This document shows, piece by piece, positions 63,091-64,000 of a DNA stretch of 64,000 nucleotides (within the stretch, counting starts at the first letter, position 1; every line of letters starts with the position of its first letter). The translations under genes were made by a program, and so were the position numbers. Origin of the DNA: Bifiguratus adelaidae (taxonomy: Eukaryota > Mucoromycota > Endogonomycetes > Endogonales); assembly GCA_002261195.1 (NCBI GenBank), contig MVBO01000026.1, forward strand, positions 29,843 to 93,842, given 5' to 3'. The notes under the pieces were generated by a model. It was not told where the DNA came from and did no database searches. It saw only the letters and a program-made list of their open reading frames with translations.

Positions 63091-63779
63091 ATGACCTTCC
63101 CCTACGATACCAATTCCTACGCTGAACCCGAGATTCTCGAGGGCGATGACATCGTACTTGTACCTTTGAACGTAAGTGGGTTGCAAGAGCAATGTGAGCA
63201 AAAGCAAACACTCGGACTCTATTGCAGCCCGAGCAAGACTACCAACAAGTCTATGACGCCGTTACGCACATTGACTCTCTTTTCGAATGGATGCCTTATG
63301 GACCATTCAAGAACGCAGAAGAGTATCGAAACTTCCTGGAGGGTCCGCGGATTCAACAAGACAAGGCTACTTTGCTCCACATCATCAAATCAAAGAGAGA
63401 CGGAAACCGCATCATCGGTGTGATTGCATACTTGAACACCGATGTGACAAACAAGACCATTGAGGTGGGCCATGTCTGCATCCATCCCGACTTTCAAGGC
63501 AGCTATGTGACGAGCGAGGCAACGTATCTGCTAGCGCGTCATGCTTTTGATGATTTGGGCTACGATCGTCTCTGGTGGAAATGCAACAATCGCAACCTTA
63601 AATCTCGGTATGCTGCTGAACGTATGGGGTTATCATTCGAGGGAGTTCTGCGCAAGCATATGATTGTCAAAGGTGTATCCCGCGATTCGGCCATATTAAG
63701 CATCATTGACGATGAGTGGCCCCAAGCGAAGAAGCAGCTTGAAGAGCGCATTGCCAAGAAGAAGCGAGTAGGACAATAG
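63091..63779 (+). CDS. GNAT-family N-acetyltransferase (RimJ/RimL type)
   Basis: Acetyl-CoA dependent N-acetyltransferase. Exon 1 (MTFPYDTNSYAEPEILEGDD, VVLVPLN-like IVLVPLN) ends at about 63169; after an intron ending at 63226 the domain continues PEQDYQQVYDAVTHIDSLFE, WMPYGPFKNAEEYRNFL, then strands RIIGVIAYLNTDVTNKTIEV, GHVCIHPDFQGSYVTSEATY (the acetyl-CoA region), FDDLGYDRLWWKCNNRNLKS, RYAAERMGLSFEGVLRKHMI and SRDSAILSIIDDEWP. The pattern N-x-S-x-x-A-x-x-x-G-F-x-x-x-G is typical of the RimJ/RimL clade. About 210 residues. Substrate (protein N-terminus or small molecule) unknown. Confidence 0.92.
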
Positions 63780-64000
63780 ATGCATTTGATAATTTATTTA
63801 GACGGAGAATGTACGTTGCTGTGAATGTGATTGGCATGCAGGAGCTATTCTACAATGGACGCTGTTTAGACCCTTGATCCTACGTCAACCGATGGTGGAA
63901 ACACAGAAGCAGACGCTTAAAGCAAAGTATAATTAAGTCGCATCTAACGAAGACGAGTTTCTGACTTCCGCACGGCCACTCCTTGATTTTGACGAACTGG
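63780..64000. other. 3' flank of the GNAT gene
   Basis: About 220 bases with an AT-rich stretch fitting polyadenylation; no gene visible before the window ends. Confidence 0.4.

Noticed and set aside
1-64000. Transposons, LTR elements, CRISPR arrays, toxin-antitoxin or phage-like genes
   Set aside because: No transposase, integrase or reverse transcriptase motifs, long terminal or inverted repeats, or regularly spaced repeats were seen; every long frame belongs to a host gene or is a shadow of one.

Overview
The window is nuclear DNA from a filamentous, probably early-diverging fungus (Mucoromycota-like). Genes are dense, lie on both strands and carry many short introns, mostly about 40-75 bases with GTAAGT-like donors. 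The gene set includes SAMHD1-type HD hydrolase, eIF5-mimic protein, L-fucose-1-phosphate guanylyltransferase, RAX2, BRE1, CHL1, NCE101, COX16 and a chromate transporter. Several of these are missing from budding yeast but present in basal fungi. The phylum call is an inference from gene content; no rRNA, tRNA or organellar marker was found. I see no transposon, virus-like element, CRISPR array or plasmid feature.

Layout. 1-7.7 kb: DBP10 helicase (runs off the left edge), a two-domain chromate transporter, a SAMHD1 homologue, then about 1 kb with no convincing gene. 7.7-17.8 kb: RAX2 with an unusual C-terminal SH3 domain, a secreted GH20 hexosaminidase, RAD18, and a Ser/Thr-rich single-pass membrane protein. 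17.9-30 kb: CHL1 helicase, MED27, FPGT, NAP1, two mitochondrial ribosomal proteins (mL45, bL32m), pterin carbinolamine dehydratase and eIF5-mimic protein. 30-43 kb: ankyrin-bromodomain protein, eL39, an SH3-TBC protein, the histone H2B ubiquitin ligase BRE1, an unknown protein and a Myb/SANT-like protein. 43-47 kb: a GH105 pectin-fragment hydrolase next to an MFS anion transporter, the only plausible catabolic pair. 47-64 kb: eIF3i, NCE101, COX16, a short 80-residue gene, uL10 and uL24 (divergent), a small membrane protein, an NT5DC-type HAD protein, an SH3-WW-PH-RhoGAP, a DUF7137-like surface protein, an ADF-H/coiled-coil/PH protein and a GNAT acetyltransferase.

Functional themes are housekeeping: translation (uL10, uL24, eL39, eIF3i, 5MP, mL45, bL32m, DBP10), chromatin and genome maintenance (BRE1, RAD18, CHL1, NAP1, MED27, ankyrin-bromodomain), and polarity/actin/small GTPase control (RAX2-SH3, SH3-TBC, RhoGAP, ADF-H/PH). 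Many neighbours are divergent pairs with 33-200 bases between start codons, so shared promoters are likely.

I did not find a new system of the defence or mobile kind. The most useful leads are unusual domain fusions (RAX2-SH3), a TBC domain lacking both catalytic fingers, four GC-AG introns, possible 8-9 base microexons, an overlooked 80-residue gene, and several places where the reading frame breaks at short homopolymers in otherwise normal genes, which may be sequencing errors. Exon joins given here come from reading splice signals by eye, and gene ends are firmer than internal joins.
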